NCBI RefSeq assembly: GCF_964275005.1
Contig: NC_092694.1
Location: 30,832,359 to 30,896,358 of the forward strand
DNA: 64,000 bases
Direction: 5' to 3'
From: Diadema setosum
Lineage: Eukaryota > Echinodermata > Echinoidea > Diadematoida > Diadematidae
Shown here: positions 23,570 to 34,799 of the stretch, one piece after another
Layout: every line of letters begins with the position of its first letter
Numbering within the stretch: position 1 is the stretch's first letter
Program-made: the position numbers and the translations under genes
Notes under the pieces: model-generated
The model's input: only the letters and a program-made list of their open reading frames with translations
The model's database searches: none
What the model was told of the DNA's origin: nothing

Positions 23570-25335
23570 TTCACATTTATAAAGCGCATAATAATTAGCA
23601 AAATTCTCTATGCGCTTGACACAATCGATCATGACATAACATATAATATACCCATACTTCCTCTTTCTGCATTTGCTAAATGCAGATGGTTTGCGGAAAC
23701 TTACTCTTTATCAGTATTGAAGAAAAAACATACAAACAACAAATCTTTCTTTTTTTAACACATTATTGCCTTACTCCCACAAACAAGATACTTCCTTGCA
23801 TTAAGAGAAATATGCAGTTGCACTGTTTATGCTAGATGTAGTAAACAGCTATTGATATGAGAGGCTCTTTAAGAGTCATTAAGATTAGTCAAAGTTTCAT
23901 TCAACATGTGTAATGATACAAATTAGTTGATTATTTTTTTTTGTAAGGACAGTTACAGTAACAGAAACATCAGAATGAAAGAAAGAATTTTGCATGTATA
24001 CTATATTTGTAAATGTTTAATTTTTATAGACATTTTTTATTCATGTTCAAAGGAGTTTGATTTAATGAACATTTTTTTCCCCTAGCTGTTCCAAAATCTG
24101 TGCATACCCAAGCATCAGCAGAAATTTCCAGATCTTTGGCAGCATTACATGTTGTTTAGCCAAACGTCCATGTGACTGAACATAATTTGTTGCTAAGTCG
24201 GAGTACGGTATCTGTACCTGTCCCCAGAATGATTCCGAGCTCTTTGGTCGCACCATCCGTGTGAACCTCGCCAAGCCCATGAAGATCAAGGAGGGATCAG
24301 GGAAACCGGGTAAGTGAGGCGCATCAAGTTTCATACTTTGTTTCCTTTTTCATGGTAGTCTAGTGCCAGCTGAGATCTGTAGTGTCATGGCATGTCAGTT
24401 TGAAGAGCTTGCAGTGCCACCAAGTGAGAGCCCTGACTGAAGGACTGATTGTTTCAACCTGAAGCTAGCTTGAACAGAGTTCTAGGAATGGAGTAGCTGC
24501 TCTTGAAGTTGATATTTTGGAGCAGATTGATAGTCCTTTGTCAGGATGACTCTCACATAGTGACTCAGCAAACTCTTCAAGCAAACACGCCTCATCATGC
24601 AAACCAACACATTCAAATAAGACTTGATCACTGTGTGTCAGTTCCTGCTCTCTGTTCACTGGGATTTATCGTTAATGTTCACTGGGATTTATCATTAATG
24701 AGCTATCTTCCAAGCTAGAACACTGACTTTTACGATGATAGTGGTATTTTTTCCTGTGACACCTGATTATCACGCTGATTATTAAAAGCGAATGCAATTC
24801 TAAAACTATGAGTCAAGTTGAACGATCCATTCAAAATGTATGAATTTTCACATTTTTGGTTTATGTCATATTCTGGCCTCTGGACATTTTTTTTTTTTCA
24901 TTGTCACAGCTGTAAGAAAATGTGTCAAGTACTCAATGAATGCCATCGAGAACTGATATCATTTTTTAATTTGTATTATGTTTTATTATGTATTACTCTA
25001 GGGACATAAAGATATTTGTAGTCACTGAGGAACTGACTGTAACTTTGTAAAATTGATAACTTTGTGCTCAGTTTTCCTCAAAACTTTTTTGTGATTTGTT
25101 TTCCTATCATTTTTTTTTTCTGCATTTGCTGAGTCTATTTCAAAGATTGTACATGTAGGGTGCTGTACTTCTTGTTTAACAGTGCCATCAAGACTTAGAG
25201 GAGAACGGGTCGTAAATGCCCACGAGATACTGTAATCTCGCCAAGTGGGATGATGATCGATGATACACGAAGGAATTTGCTTTTATAACAGAAGTATGAT
25301 TTTAATCGGACACCAGCGTATTGCTTCAAATTAAT

Positions 25336-25411
<76 letters not shown>

Positions 25412-28400
25412 GGTCTTATTTACCCAGGGTAGCCTCTTCAGTGTTGCCACTGCTCTACCAGAGGGCCCTGCCATTATTATTACCCCAGCGTTGCTAGGTA
25501 CCCATTTATACACCTGGGTCGAGAGGGACATAGTGGGTAAAACATCTTGTCCAAGGACGTAAGCGCTGGGCGGGATTCGAACTCGGGTCCTCCGAACGGG
25601 AGTCGGGAGTCTTATCCACTATGACATGCTACAATGTAAATTGTAGCATGTCATAAATGGAAGGCAAAACAAGTGAGGGAATGACTGACCATTTGCAGAT
25701 CTATAATTTTTTGATGTACTGTGATTCTAGGCAGTTGTAACTGTACAATGAATTCTTCCAAGTTTTTTCTGAGACTTTTTCTGAGCACTTCCTTTTTGCC
25801 AAGATTCTGGTAGGGCAGTTGCATAATTTCCACATGAAAAGGGGCAGCCTATCAAAATACAATGGGACCTTGTTACAAAGAGGTCAGATATTAAAAAAGG
25901 AATTAAACAAAATTATAAAAAGCTGATATTTTAGATTAAAACTTTGTATACTTTATGTGTTTGCTTTTGTACCCTGATATAGCGAGAAACAGTTTATAAC
26001 TAGAAAAGCACTCTGAGAGCGCAGACCTCTGCCAAGCAGCTTCTTTCCACTGATGATCTTGCTCTTCCATAGATATCACATGGTGATTTCCACACACTGA
26101 AAAATCGCCTGATTTCCCAGTGTACTAGTAGAAACCTTTGTTACGTCATAAGAACTCCCAAGTTCATTGACCCTACCTGGCAAAATACCAAAAATCCTTC
26201 ATAAAATCCATAAAAATTTCCTGATCACTACCAGAATTTAATCATTTGTTACTTGGGTCATTCTCAACCTTTCCCGCAAGTCTCATCCAAATCCATACAC
26301 AACTTTTTGAGTTATTTTGCACACGGACAAACTAACTATCAAACAAACAAACAAACAAACAAATGGTAACGAAAACATAACCTCCTCCCTTGGTGGAGGT
26401 AACAAGGTAATTGCCATCGGTCATCACATATCAAGTTTCCCCTGTACTCCTTTAATATTGCTATTAATGCCCTTTTTTCATGGTCTGACCTGGTTGCAGT
26501 TTGGTCTGATGACAACTGGCTCAAGAAGTATGCCGGAGCAACTCTGAAGAACGAGGAGGGAGGAGTGGTCGGAGGGGACGATGGTGATGCCACGGCAACT
26601 AAGAGACCAGCTGAAAAGTCTGATGAGGTGACGATGTAAAGAAACTTCAGTTGCACAAAGTCATGTGATTTGTGATGCAGGTCTGAAATTCATTTCCCAA
26701 ACAGAACTTTAGAGTTTAATGATTTCTGTATGCAAAGTGGGCAACTGTCCAAGACAGACAAACAATCACCAGAAGTGTCCCTGATGAATCATAATTTCCT
26801 CATGTAACCACAAGGGTATGTTTTTCCATGACACAAGGCACTCCTGTTGTTGTGAACAGAGTTAGTGCATTAACAAAATTTTGTTATAATGAAAGATTCA
26901 GGCCAGCAAATTCTTATCCTCAAGGTCTGAGATGCAAAATTTCCTTGGATTGTAGCAAAATTTTGATATAATGAAAGAAAACTGCTGGTCCCGAAGACTT
27001 TGTAATAATGAGAGTTGCCTGTATTAAAAGGCATCATGTTTCGTAAGGGCATATGAATACAGTGGGTTTTTCTTTGGACCCTTACACATCGTTTTACACT
27101 CTAATGATTGTCGTTTGGTGGTATTTGATCATGACAAGAGATTTGTACTGTGCTGTACGGAGTATACTATCTCAGTGTTCTCCCTGAACCTATGGAGCTT
27201 CACGACATAAGTTGCTGTTCCCACATATTTTTGTCTACTTAGGGCTCACATCTTGAACATGACACCGATGTTTTAACTCGTGACTTACAGGAACGGGATG
27301 TAGTTTTCATTTACAACTGTAATGGTTTACTGTATCTTAGAGACAAGAAGTTGATAATTGACAAGTCACATGGAGGATGAGGATGAAATACATGTAGTTC
27401 TTTAACCCTTAACATGCCTAGGTTCTTGGCTGTAACCTGCCAAACTCTTTTATCACCATTTAGTTAACCCATTGAGGACGAGTCCCGAATATACTCGGGC
27501 AAGCCTCTATGGGAAATTCGTGTTGTAGCAAAATCAAACTGTCCTCAACGGGTTAAATATCATCCAATTTGATATTGGTTGTACAATTGTATGGGCATTG
27601 TAAGTCGGCCAGCTCTTTCGGGCATAAGAGTTTGTCTCAGTCCAACAGGAAAGCTACGATGACATGGTGAGAATTTAGGAGGATTACATGTAGGTAATCT
27701 CGGCTGATGGGCAGTTAGTTTCCAGACATCTGCGCCAATCGGCTAAAAATAGCACTGCAGTTCATATGCCAGTTGGTGAACGAAGCACATTGAGGGTTAA
27801 TTCTTGACTGTACATTTTGTAACATTTGTATCTGCAGGCCACAGAACCGGCACCCAAGAAGTCCAGAGCCAACCCACAGGTGTTCTTCGACATCAAGATC
27901 GGCAGCAAGCCGGCAGGAAGGATCACAGCCCAGCTTCGGGCCGATGTAGCACCCATGACAGTAGGTCAGTTGACTCTGAAGATCTTGTGGTAAAATACTT
28001 GACAGAGAAATCACCCGGTTGTCTGCTCGATTTGGAACAATACAAAGATAATGTGATCGGCCTTCTACAGTATATCAATACATCCTGTACAGTATGTACA
28101 CCCAAAAAATACAATCAGATTTTTGCATTGATAACAGCCAATATGATTAAACCGTCTAAATGATACTTCAGGGTATTAAAATATAACATCTTAGCTCTAT
28201 TTTGCAGAAAACCCCATTCAATTTGGTTAAGCGGTCACAGAGAAATGTGGATTGTTGTAAAGCATGTCATCATTCTGATTCTTCAAAGTTTAGCACTTGG
28301 ATGCTCTTGGAACTGCATATTAATGTGTATACACAATAGACAGAACTTGGAGGGAAGGGATTCCTGACATGCTCTACAAAAATCCTCATTTCTCTTTGAC

Positions 28401-31400
28401 AACTTAAGCAAATTAAATGGGTTTTCTGTAAGATGTGGACAATGAGTTATAGTTTCGTACACTGAAATTGCGTTCGGATTGATTAACTATTTTTAAAGTT
28501 ACCGTTGCGGAAGTTACAGTATGGGGACATACGGTATATAATAAAAGTTTGGTCTTCTGCCTTTAGTGTTTTAAGGGAATACAAAGAGCTAAGGATAAAT
28601 GAAACTCCTCATGAGATTGTCAGTATCAAATTTTCTCCCAAACGCTTTGTTAAGTCATTGTCAGACAAAATTTGCTATGCCAGTAGGCATTAAAACTAGA
28701 ATGTTTTTAAAATGGCTTCAAAACAGGCACAAAGTATGGGTCGAAGAGGAGCACTATAAAAGAAAAATATAAGAGAGAAAAGACATACATGTGTATATCA
28801 TTATCTATCCTCTGAGTACAACGTCTGAGTTATATAGTTTTTTTCACCCTTGTCTCTCACTCTTTCTTACTTTCTCTCTGTGTCTCTGCATTTTTTCCTT
28901 CTTTTTTTTTTGTTTGTTTCCCAAAGTGTTTGTAATTTATTATTCTGCCCCTCGTCTTCTGATAAAGCTTGATGTGTTCACAAATATTTAATCAAGTAAA
29001 GCACTGTGAACCTTTTTGCTTGACCATGGTAATCAAAAGTTTGATTGAGCAGAAAACTCTGGCAGGGGAATATCTTTCGAGAGAAACTGTATAAAGGCTT
29101 TGTCAAAAAATATTGATCTCGTGGTAAATGCAGATCTATCATTATGTTAGTAGTATGAGTTTTTAAAGAGCCTAAAGTAAGTAATACTTTGTATGAGACA
29201 GGGGCAGTGTGATTGTCTTACAAGTGAAACTAAATTCTACGTTTCCATCAATAGTTACTGGTGTGTCAGTTAAGATGGAATTAATGCCTTTATAAAGCAC
29301 TATGTAATGGCCTCTTAAATCTTGTGTTACCTCCATATATTCAGTCTTGCATATCATTGCTGGGGTGACAAGACCGTGTATCTACAAAGTGGCAAATGTT
29401 CAGGAGAGCAAAAAAACATGGCAGCCAAAGCACTGCATCAAATGGGAGAGCCTTTTCTTTGACATGCCATGGTGACTTTATTTGCTGGGATAAGACAGGA
29501 CATCACTTAACTGCTTATCTGACCATTAATCCAAAAAAAGTAATTTTCACCAAAATTTCAGATACGAGGTCCTGTCGCCCTAGCGACGATATGTAATTTA
29601 CTGTTGGAATAAACATTATGTTATAGACACTGTAATTCTGGGAACCGGCATGTTTCGTTTGCATGACAGTAATCTAATCCCTTAGTTTGTTCACGGACTT
29701 CCTTTTTTTTTTTAATCACAGAGAACTTCCGATGTCTGTGTACCCATGAGAAAGGTTACGGCTACAAGGGCAGCATATTTCACAGAATCATCCCGCAGTT
29801 TGTATCCTTTTATTAAACCCCCTGAGTGTCCCAATGTGTCTTGTACTGGGCTCACGTGGTGCATTTAGGACAAGCACAGTGATATATTGGCGAGAGACGG
29901 ATATTGGAATGCATGTAAAGAATGTATTGTTCAAAACATTCGTGGAATTTCACTTGTAGAAAGGACAACATCTTGATTAAACGAAACATTAAAAAATTCA
30001 ATGTTTGAAGAGATTATCGCATTTCCGGCATGTTTCACTACTCTTTAGTGGAATTCGCAATTCCATGTAGAGTGTACGTGTACTTATTTTAGGGAAACGT
30101 TCCCATTAAATTTTGCACAACACACACACACGCACACACATGATGCAGTGTTGGTTCCATGTGTCCACATACCTGACTGCTGCTAGAGTATGTGAGTGGC
30201 ATGCAGCAAGCGTGCTAAGGGGCCGTTTCAATGGTCAAGTCCTGCAGTCGTTAGACACGCGACGTGTAGATGAGATGAATGCATTGGTCCTGTTGTGAGC
30301 TCAGTGGTTATGGTTTCGGATGCTGAATCATGGCAAAATGCCCTACAAGTACAAATCAAAACCATGCGCTGCCTCAAGTGTGTGAAAGCCAAGGTTGTGC
30401 ATTGTGCTTGAAAGGCCCTTGTGATGTTTACATGTACATCCGTACATGTACATATTATTGTCGTACCTTTCCTGTGAAATGCCAGTCCATAATGACTTCT
30501 ATTGTGAATAGATCTTAACATTGCAAATTCAGCAATTTGATCAAAAGAACGTGTCAAACGTTTTTTAATAGTCTTTCCATTTTTCATTTTGCTCTGCACT
30601 CACTGATGTCCACCCCTGGGAAGACTGTCTTCATTGCTATTTGTGGTATCATCACCATGAAAACCAGAAATCATTATCGTATCATTCATTTGGCACCTTT
30701 GGATTTCACAGCTTGTCCTTTATGAGTGAGAGAATGTCAGAAGCTGACTGAGGTCATTGAATCTTCGCACAATAAGGAAAATCAACAAAAACTTACTGTG
30801 AACTTAAGTTATCCAAATTTTGTTGCTGATTTGAGAATCTGTTATAAGTATAGCAATAAAGATGCCTTCGAAAAGTATGCAGCTGCTACAAACATTTTAT
30901 AATTGCACATGAAAAGAGTAGAAATGAATAATATTTTTTTTTTTACTGTTGATGAAAAGTTAACGATAAACTTTTTATCAAAAGAAAAATATTTGGAGCA
31001 CACAAAAATGTTGTTTCTGGGACCTGATTGGTTATAGACATCTTTTCTGTACACAGTCTTCTTTCCACTATGATTGGTTATGAGGTACAGGTGCATACAT
31101 GTATGCGTAGCAATGAGTCACACATTTTGAAAAAAATTGTTTTTGTGTTTGATACTGATTCTTTTTGTAATGAATTGATTCTCATTATTTTGTCAACCAA
31201 ACAAATGCTTTATTACAAAATCTTTACACGACTTTCTAAGAGCAGATCTTACATTTAGTAAGCAAATAATCAACGTTGGTGAAGGTGATGGGACAAACTA
31301 TCACTTCCGAGGCGATCTGGATGTAGCTATCTTTCCGAAGCGCAGTTGAGGAAAGATAGCGTACACATTCAGATCGCCGAGGAAGTGATAGTTTGTCTCA

Positions 31401-34400
31401 TTGCCTGAAACTAAAAGTTGATTATTTGCTTTATATTCCACATCTAGGGTCCTAGAAATTCCCATTATATTCCACATCTGAAACCGTTTTAGCTGTCTTT
31501 AGGTATCCTTAGGGCTTAGGCTACGTGTGCGCATAGATGACAAAACAATGAATTTGCTGCACGCACCGCGCGGCACTGAAGTGAAAGTGCGTTGCACTGT
31601 GTACTATCAAGTGACCTAGTTAAATGATAGTCCACTGTGCAACGCACTTTTATTTCGCGCATACTCATCTCGCGTTAAAGCCCAAACAAAGTTCTGGTAC
31701 GTCTGCAAAAGTTGTCAAATTTCGCTCCCAAATGTGAACGTATGCCTAGGAAATGTGCGGAATAAAGCTGTAATAACAAGATATTCGATGGGCAACGCCG
31801 AAAATGCGAAATATAAACCAAAGAGGTTCAGTCTCAGAACTTACCCGAACGGGGTCAGGCTAAACTTGGACTCGGGTTTAACTCGGCCTCGCTTTGACCC
31901 TCTGGATTGTACAGTGTTGTACTATGGGAGCGGCCTGTATGAACTATGTTGTAGCGCTTCACGTTCTGGCTACTCGCAGTAATAATGGTCCGAGTTGTTA
32001 CAACGCGCGCATCAAAAACCTCTTCGGCGCACATGCAAAATTAGTGTGCGCCTATCAAGCACCTCTAAAAACAATCAAAGACGCTTGATAAACAACAACA
32101 AAAACTTCAAAGACCGCGCATCTGTCTCAGCAATGCGCAACTGAGGTGATGTGCGTATAGGCTTGAGGACTGCGCGCTGTCCATTTGTTTTGTACAGGAT
32201 TAGCATGCACTTTCCTGTGTGTTCAGTTAGGCCTCATTTGGTATTATACAGTAGAATATGGCGATCACAAACTGCATGTAAGTTGTCTGAAATAGGGTCG
32301 AGTTCTCCCTGAGACCGAGTTAGTCTGGAGCCTTCTGGAATAAAAGTCGGTTTTCCGACTTTTATTATTTTTCTCAAAATACTCCAAAAGGACTCATCAT
32401 TCCGGCAAACCGCGTCAGCCAGGTAAGTTTCTTTGTAGACTCTTTCGATATATTGCAAGCAAATATGAAATGGTGCCAGACGGGTTTTCAAGCCCTTACC
32501 AGAACTTTGTTTTCACTTTAAGACTGTATGGACTGCCAGAGATCAGCAAAACAAACAGCTGTCGTTATATATTATAGATGACAAAACAGTGAATTTGCTG
32601 CACGCACCGCGTGACACTGAAGGGAAAGTGCGTTGCACTGTGTACTATCTAGTGACCTAGTTCTTCTCAGGTGATGTGATGGGCAAAACTACGCTTTATC
32701 ACGTGATCAACTCTTGACCAATCCTATAGCAAGATTCTTAGTATGTGGAATATAATTCTTGCTGCTACCACAGACTTACAAGATACATTGTAGTTGTCAA
32801 GTCATTTGTGACATTAAAAAAATATATATATATTTTAAAAGCCTTGACCTAAAGCCTATACCAGATGTGTCAAGGCGGTGACTTCACCAATCACAATGGG
32901 ACTGGGGGGAAGTCAATCTACGGCAAAAAGTTTGCAGATGAGAACTTTGTCCTAAAGCACACTGGACCAGGTGAGTCAAAGGAAATATTTACTACACTCC
33001 ACACTATATTTGACTCGTAAGAAAGAGTAAAATTCAACATACTGTTTTCACATTTTGAGCATAATGAAAGAGCACTTGACTTAAAGGGGATGGCTAGTAC
33101 CTGATCAGTGGGAGTCAGTGGGAATGCTGGGGAATGATTGTTCCAATCCTTGTGGGATTCATTTAAGAGTACATTATGTATCTATTGTTGTGTGAAAATT
33201 ATTTGCTTTAGAATGGTCTCATATTCAGGTAATGTGCAGTTTAATGTTTCCAGGTTAGCATGCCTGTACAGTGACGGGGCGATTAAACTGCATATTACTT
33301 GAATATGAGACTATTCTGAAGCAAATAATTTTCACACAACAATAGATATATAATGTACTCTTAAATGAATCCCTCAAGGATTGGAACAATAATCCCCCAG
33401 CATTCCCACTGATTCCCACTGATCAGTTTTACTGGCCATCCCCTGTAATATACCTCTTTTAAACAGCAAGGAATGATATTACACTTACCATATGACATTG
33501 TCAAATGGAGGGCATACTAGTATGTGCTTTTCATATGAAGAATTAGATTTTGTGGAATTCTCTATGTAGTTTCTTCTATATCCTTTTCTGTACTTGACAT
33601 CACAAAATCTTGACGTTTTCTCATCCAGCGATGGCTGGCTTTTCAACGTTTCAACAGATTGTCAGATTTTCCTCAAACTTTCACTGATGCGTTCTATTGA
33701 TATTGCTAAATTCACTCCTAACCACATGCATAATATTTGGATTTCATTCCCCTCTTGTGTGAAAACCACTCCTGAATCTGTAATTGCTCCCAACTCTTAG
33801 CTGTATTACAAGTCTATACACCAATTTATAGTTACTCCCCCTCAATCCCCCCTCAGAGTGCACTTTCAACAATATTGAACAAATATTAAAAAGGAAAAAA
33901 AGAAGTTTCACCTGACCATGTGAATGATAATTGTACCATGAGTAGATTACAGTGATCTTAACCTGATCATGATTTTTACTAGGAAATGCTGACTTTACAC
34001 ATAAAACATAGCACTGCTTGTGTCTGGGTTTTTTGTTCCCCCCAAGGTATGCTGTCGATGGCTAACTCGGGACCAAACACCAATGGATCTCAGTTCTTCC
34101 TGACCACAGAGAAAACAGAATGGTAAATGTACCTGGGGAGTCTACCCCATTAGAGTGATGTTATGGCTCAACGTTTACAGTTTTATGATTTCATTTTCTT
34201 GTTTCACCTGATCATAGTTTTCTTCATCTCTTCTTTTTTCTAGAACAATATGTCTGCTTTACTAGATGTTTATATTTGGGACCTATGCTATAGGCCTATT
34301 AAGCATAATGCATTTGAGTGAGGTTCCACTACTTTGGTTGTTTTGTCTCTTTCATTTTGATGTCATTTCAGAGGCCTTAGTCATAATTAGATATGATTTT

Positions 34401-34799
34401 TTTGTTCACGATCACCTATTCACATTTCAGATATGTTGGTTCTGCTACTAGCATATTTTACTATTAATGTATCTGAAATAAGAGCATATGTCACCATTAA
34501 TTTCATTAACACATTCACCCAAACAACAGAATTACTACGAGGAGTTTACAAAATTCATTGATTACACACAACATTTGTTCTTTGATAGCAGACCTATTGT
34601 ATATGTGTGCAATGCAGTACTTTATTTCACCGTTAATTACTTCATTGCAATTTGATTTTCCAGGCTGGATGGCAAACATGTAGTCTTTGGTCAAGTTATC
34701 GAGGGGATGAACATCGTGAGGGACATGGAGGCAGTCGGGACGAAGTCCGGCAAGCCGCGAGAGACCGTCACCATCACGAACTGCGGGGAGCTAGTATGA
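18944..34799 (+). CDS. PPIE: Peptidyl-prolyl cis-trans isomerase E (cyclophilin E), 10 exons, 314 aa
   Basis: PPIE is a nuclear spliceosome-associated protein that binds RNA and isomerises prolyl bonds. Exons: 18944-18983, 22198-22340, 23263-23289, 24228-24309, 26500-26627, 27838-27964, 29722-29801, 32865-32970, 34047-34122 and 34664-34799. All junctions are GT-AG and join in frame. The RRM covers residues about 8-86, with RNP2 IAYVGG (10-15) and RNP1 RGFAFVEF (50-57). A charged linker (98-150) includes [13 protein letters not shown]. The cyclophilin domain (about 152-314) keeps the catalytic and cyclosporin-contact residues R204, F209, Q212, F262, W270 and H275. Human PPIE, as recalled, is 301 aa, so this is complete, with a slightly longer linker and N terminus. 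The start ATG gives [15 protein letters not shown], matching the short human N terminus. Exon 3 is a 27-nt microexon, and the exon 5 donor (GTGACG) is weak. Orthology is very secure; exact start high. Confidence 0.96.
19767..20541. mobile_element. Non-autonomous DNA element with GTTAGTAACGTTAC repeats (PPIE intron 1)
   Basis: Terminal inverted repeats of about 18 bp: GGGCAATTCCGCGGTTAG at the left, and CTAACTGCGGAATTGCCC at the right, one mismatch. The tetramer TTCT flanks both ends (19763-19766 and 20542-20545), a likely target duplication. The interior contains GTTAGTAACGTTAC near 19780, 19958 and 20142, and a one-base variant near 20158. The core GTAACGTTAC is palindromic. No transposase frame is present. 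The superfamily is not assigned. Confidence 0.7.
21202..21566. mobile_element. Palindromic TTAA element, family A copy 2 (365 bp)
   Basis: Best preserved of the three. It starts TTAAAGGGGAAGGCTAGTAACTG and ends with its complement to TTAA at 21563-21566. The arms are so alike that translations of the two strands begin with the same peptide ([12 protein letters not shown]). It lies in PPIE intron 1. Confidence 0.93.
21958..22003. repeat. (TA)n then poly(T)
   Basis: TA run followed by about 25 T, about 200 bp before PPIE exon 2. Confidence 0.9.
23498..23568. repeat. (AAT)n microsatellite
   Basis: About 70 bp of AAT/TAA units in PPIE intron 3. GCGC-containing sequence follows (TTCACATTTATAAAGCGCATAAT style), as at the 3' ends of some tRNA-derived SINEs. 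Confidence 0.9.
25337..25637 (-). mobile_element. tRNA-derived SINE with (TTA)n tail
   Basis: On the minus strand, starting near 25637, the sequence begins with a tRNA-like head. It has TAGTGGATAAGACTCCC (A-box region) and CCGAGTTCGAATCCCGCC (B box). Next comes a body with CCTTGGACAAGATG and CACCTATGTCCCTCTCG-like blocks, then a (TTA)n tail at 25411-25337. The anticodon-loop position of the head would read CTCCCGT. A short palindrome (GCTACAATGTAAATTGTAGC) lies just outside the head at about 25628-25647. It is in PPIE intron 4. Confidence 0.75.
25990..26405 (-). repeat. Interspersed repeat, family M copy 1
   Basis: Read on the minus strand it starts TTACCTCCACCAAGGGAGGAGG, passes a TTTG run and AAAATAACTCAAAAAGTTGTG, and ends GCTTGGCAGAGGTCTGCGCTCTC then GTGCTTTTCTAGTT near 25998. 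The same end appears on the plus strand at 57190-57250. I recall this type as very common in marine invertebrate genomes. No coding capacity. Confidence 0.7.
27464..27556. mobile_element. 93-bp TTAA mini-palindrome, family K copy 1
   Basis: Ends are TTAACCCATTGAGGAC and GTCCTCAACGGGTTAA, inverted with one mismatch. The TTAA target and the following CCC fit piggyBac-type termini. A second copy is at 39119-39210. Confidence 0.75.
28100..28512 (+). repeat. Interspersed repeat, family F copy 1 (about 410 bp)
   Basis: Matches 48760-49177 in the same orientation through CAATCAGATTTTTGCATTGATAAC, GGTCACAGAGAAATGTG, TAGCACTTGGATGCTCTTGG, CTGCATATTAATGTG and GGATTCCTGACATGCTC. No inverted termini or frames were seen, so the class is unknown. 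Confidence 0.85.
31261..31430. mobile_element. 170-bp palindromic element
   Basis: Bounded by AGCAAATAATCAAC and its complement GTTGATTATTTGCT. The arms contain ACAAACTATCACTTCC, GGCGATCTG and AGCTATCTTTCC with inverted partners, and the centre is around GAAGCGCAGTTGAG. TA flanks are possible. Lies in PPIE intron 7. Confidence 0.8.
31431..32752. mobile_element. Composite repeat with internal duplication, outer element E
   Basis: TATATTCCACAT near the left end and ATGTGGAATATA at the right end form inverted ends. A block of about 88 bp starting ATAGATGACAAAACA and running to GTGACCTAGTT occurs twice in direct orientation (31534-31622 and 32573-32660). Element D (31675-32521) sits between the two blocks. 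The segment AAAGTGCGTTGCACTGTG also has an inverted partner at about 31634-31651. Confidence 0.6.
31675..32521. mobile_element. TTAA element D (847 bp) nested in composite E
   Basis: Left end TTAAAGCCCAAACAAAGTTCTGGTA; right end, read inward, TTAAAGTGAAAACAAAGTTCTGGTA. The ends are inverted and bounded by TTAA. The interior is GC-richer than its surroundings. It has a forward frame (31734-31982) and a reverse frame (32491-32234) that I cannot match to a transposase, so it is treated as non-autonomous. Confidence 0.7.
33081..33448. mobile_element. Palindromic TTAA element, family A copy 3 (368 bp)
   Basis: Starts TTAAAGGGGATGGCTAGTACC and ends with GGCCATCCCCTGTAA, the right TTAA being mutated to GTAA. 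Lies in PPIE intron 8, about 110 bp after exon 8. Confidence 0.9.
33590..33735 (+). mobile_element. Half copy of family B element
   Basis: Only the right half is recognisable: CAGATTGTCAGATTTTCCTCAAACTTTCACTGATGCGTTCTA matches the right arms of 57708-58288 and 59223-59850. A TTGACATCAC and TTTTCTCATCCAGC block precedes it as in those copies. The terminal CCTTTAA is not found. Confidence 0.7.

Noticed and set aside
27838-27960. PPIE exon 6 ending at 27960 (GTAGGT donor)
   Set aside because: It would put exon 7 out of frame. The donor GTCAGT after 27964 restores MTVENFR.
31734-32491. Frames inside element D as a possible transposase
   Set aside because: Short, on opposite strands, with no catalytic signature or similarity I can recognise.
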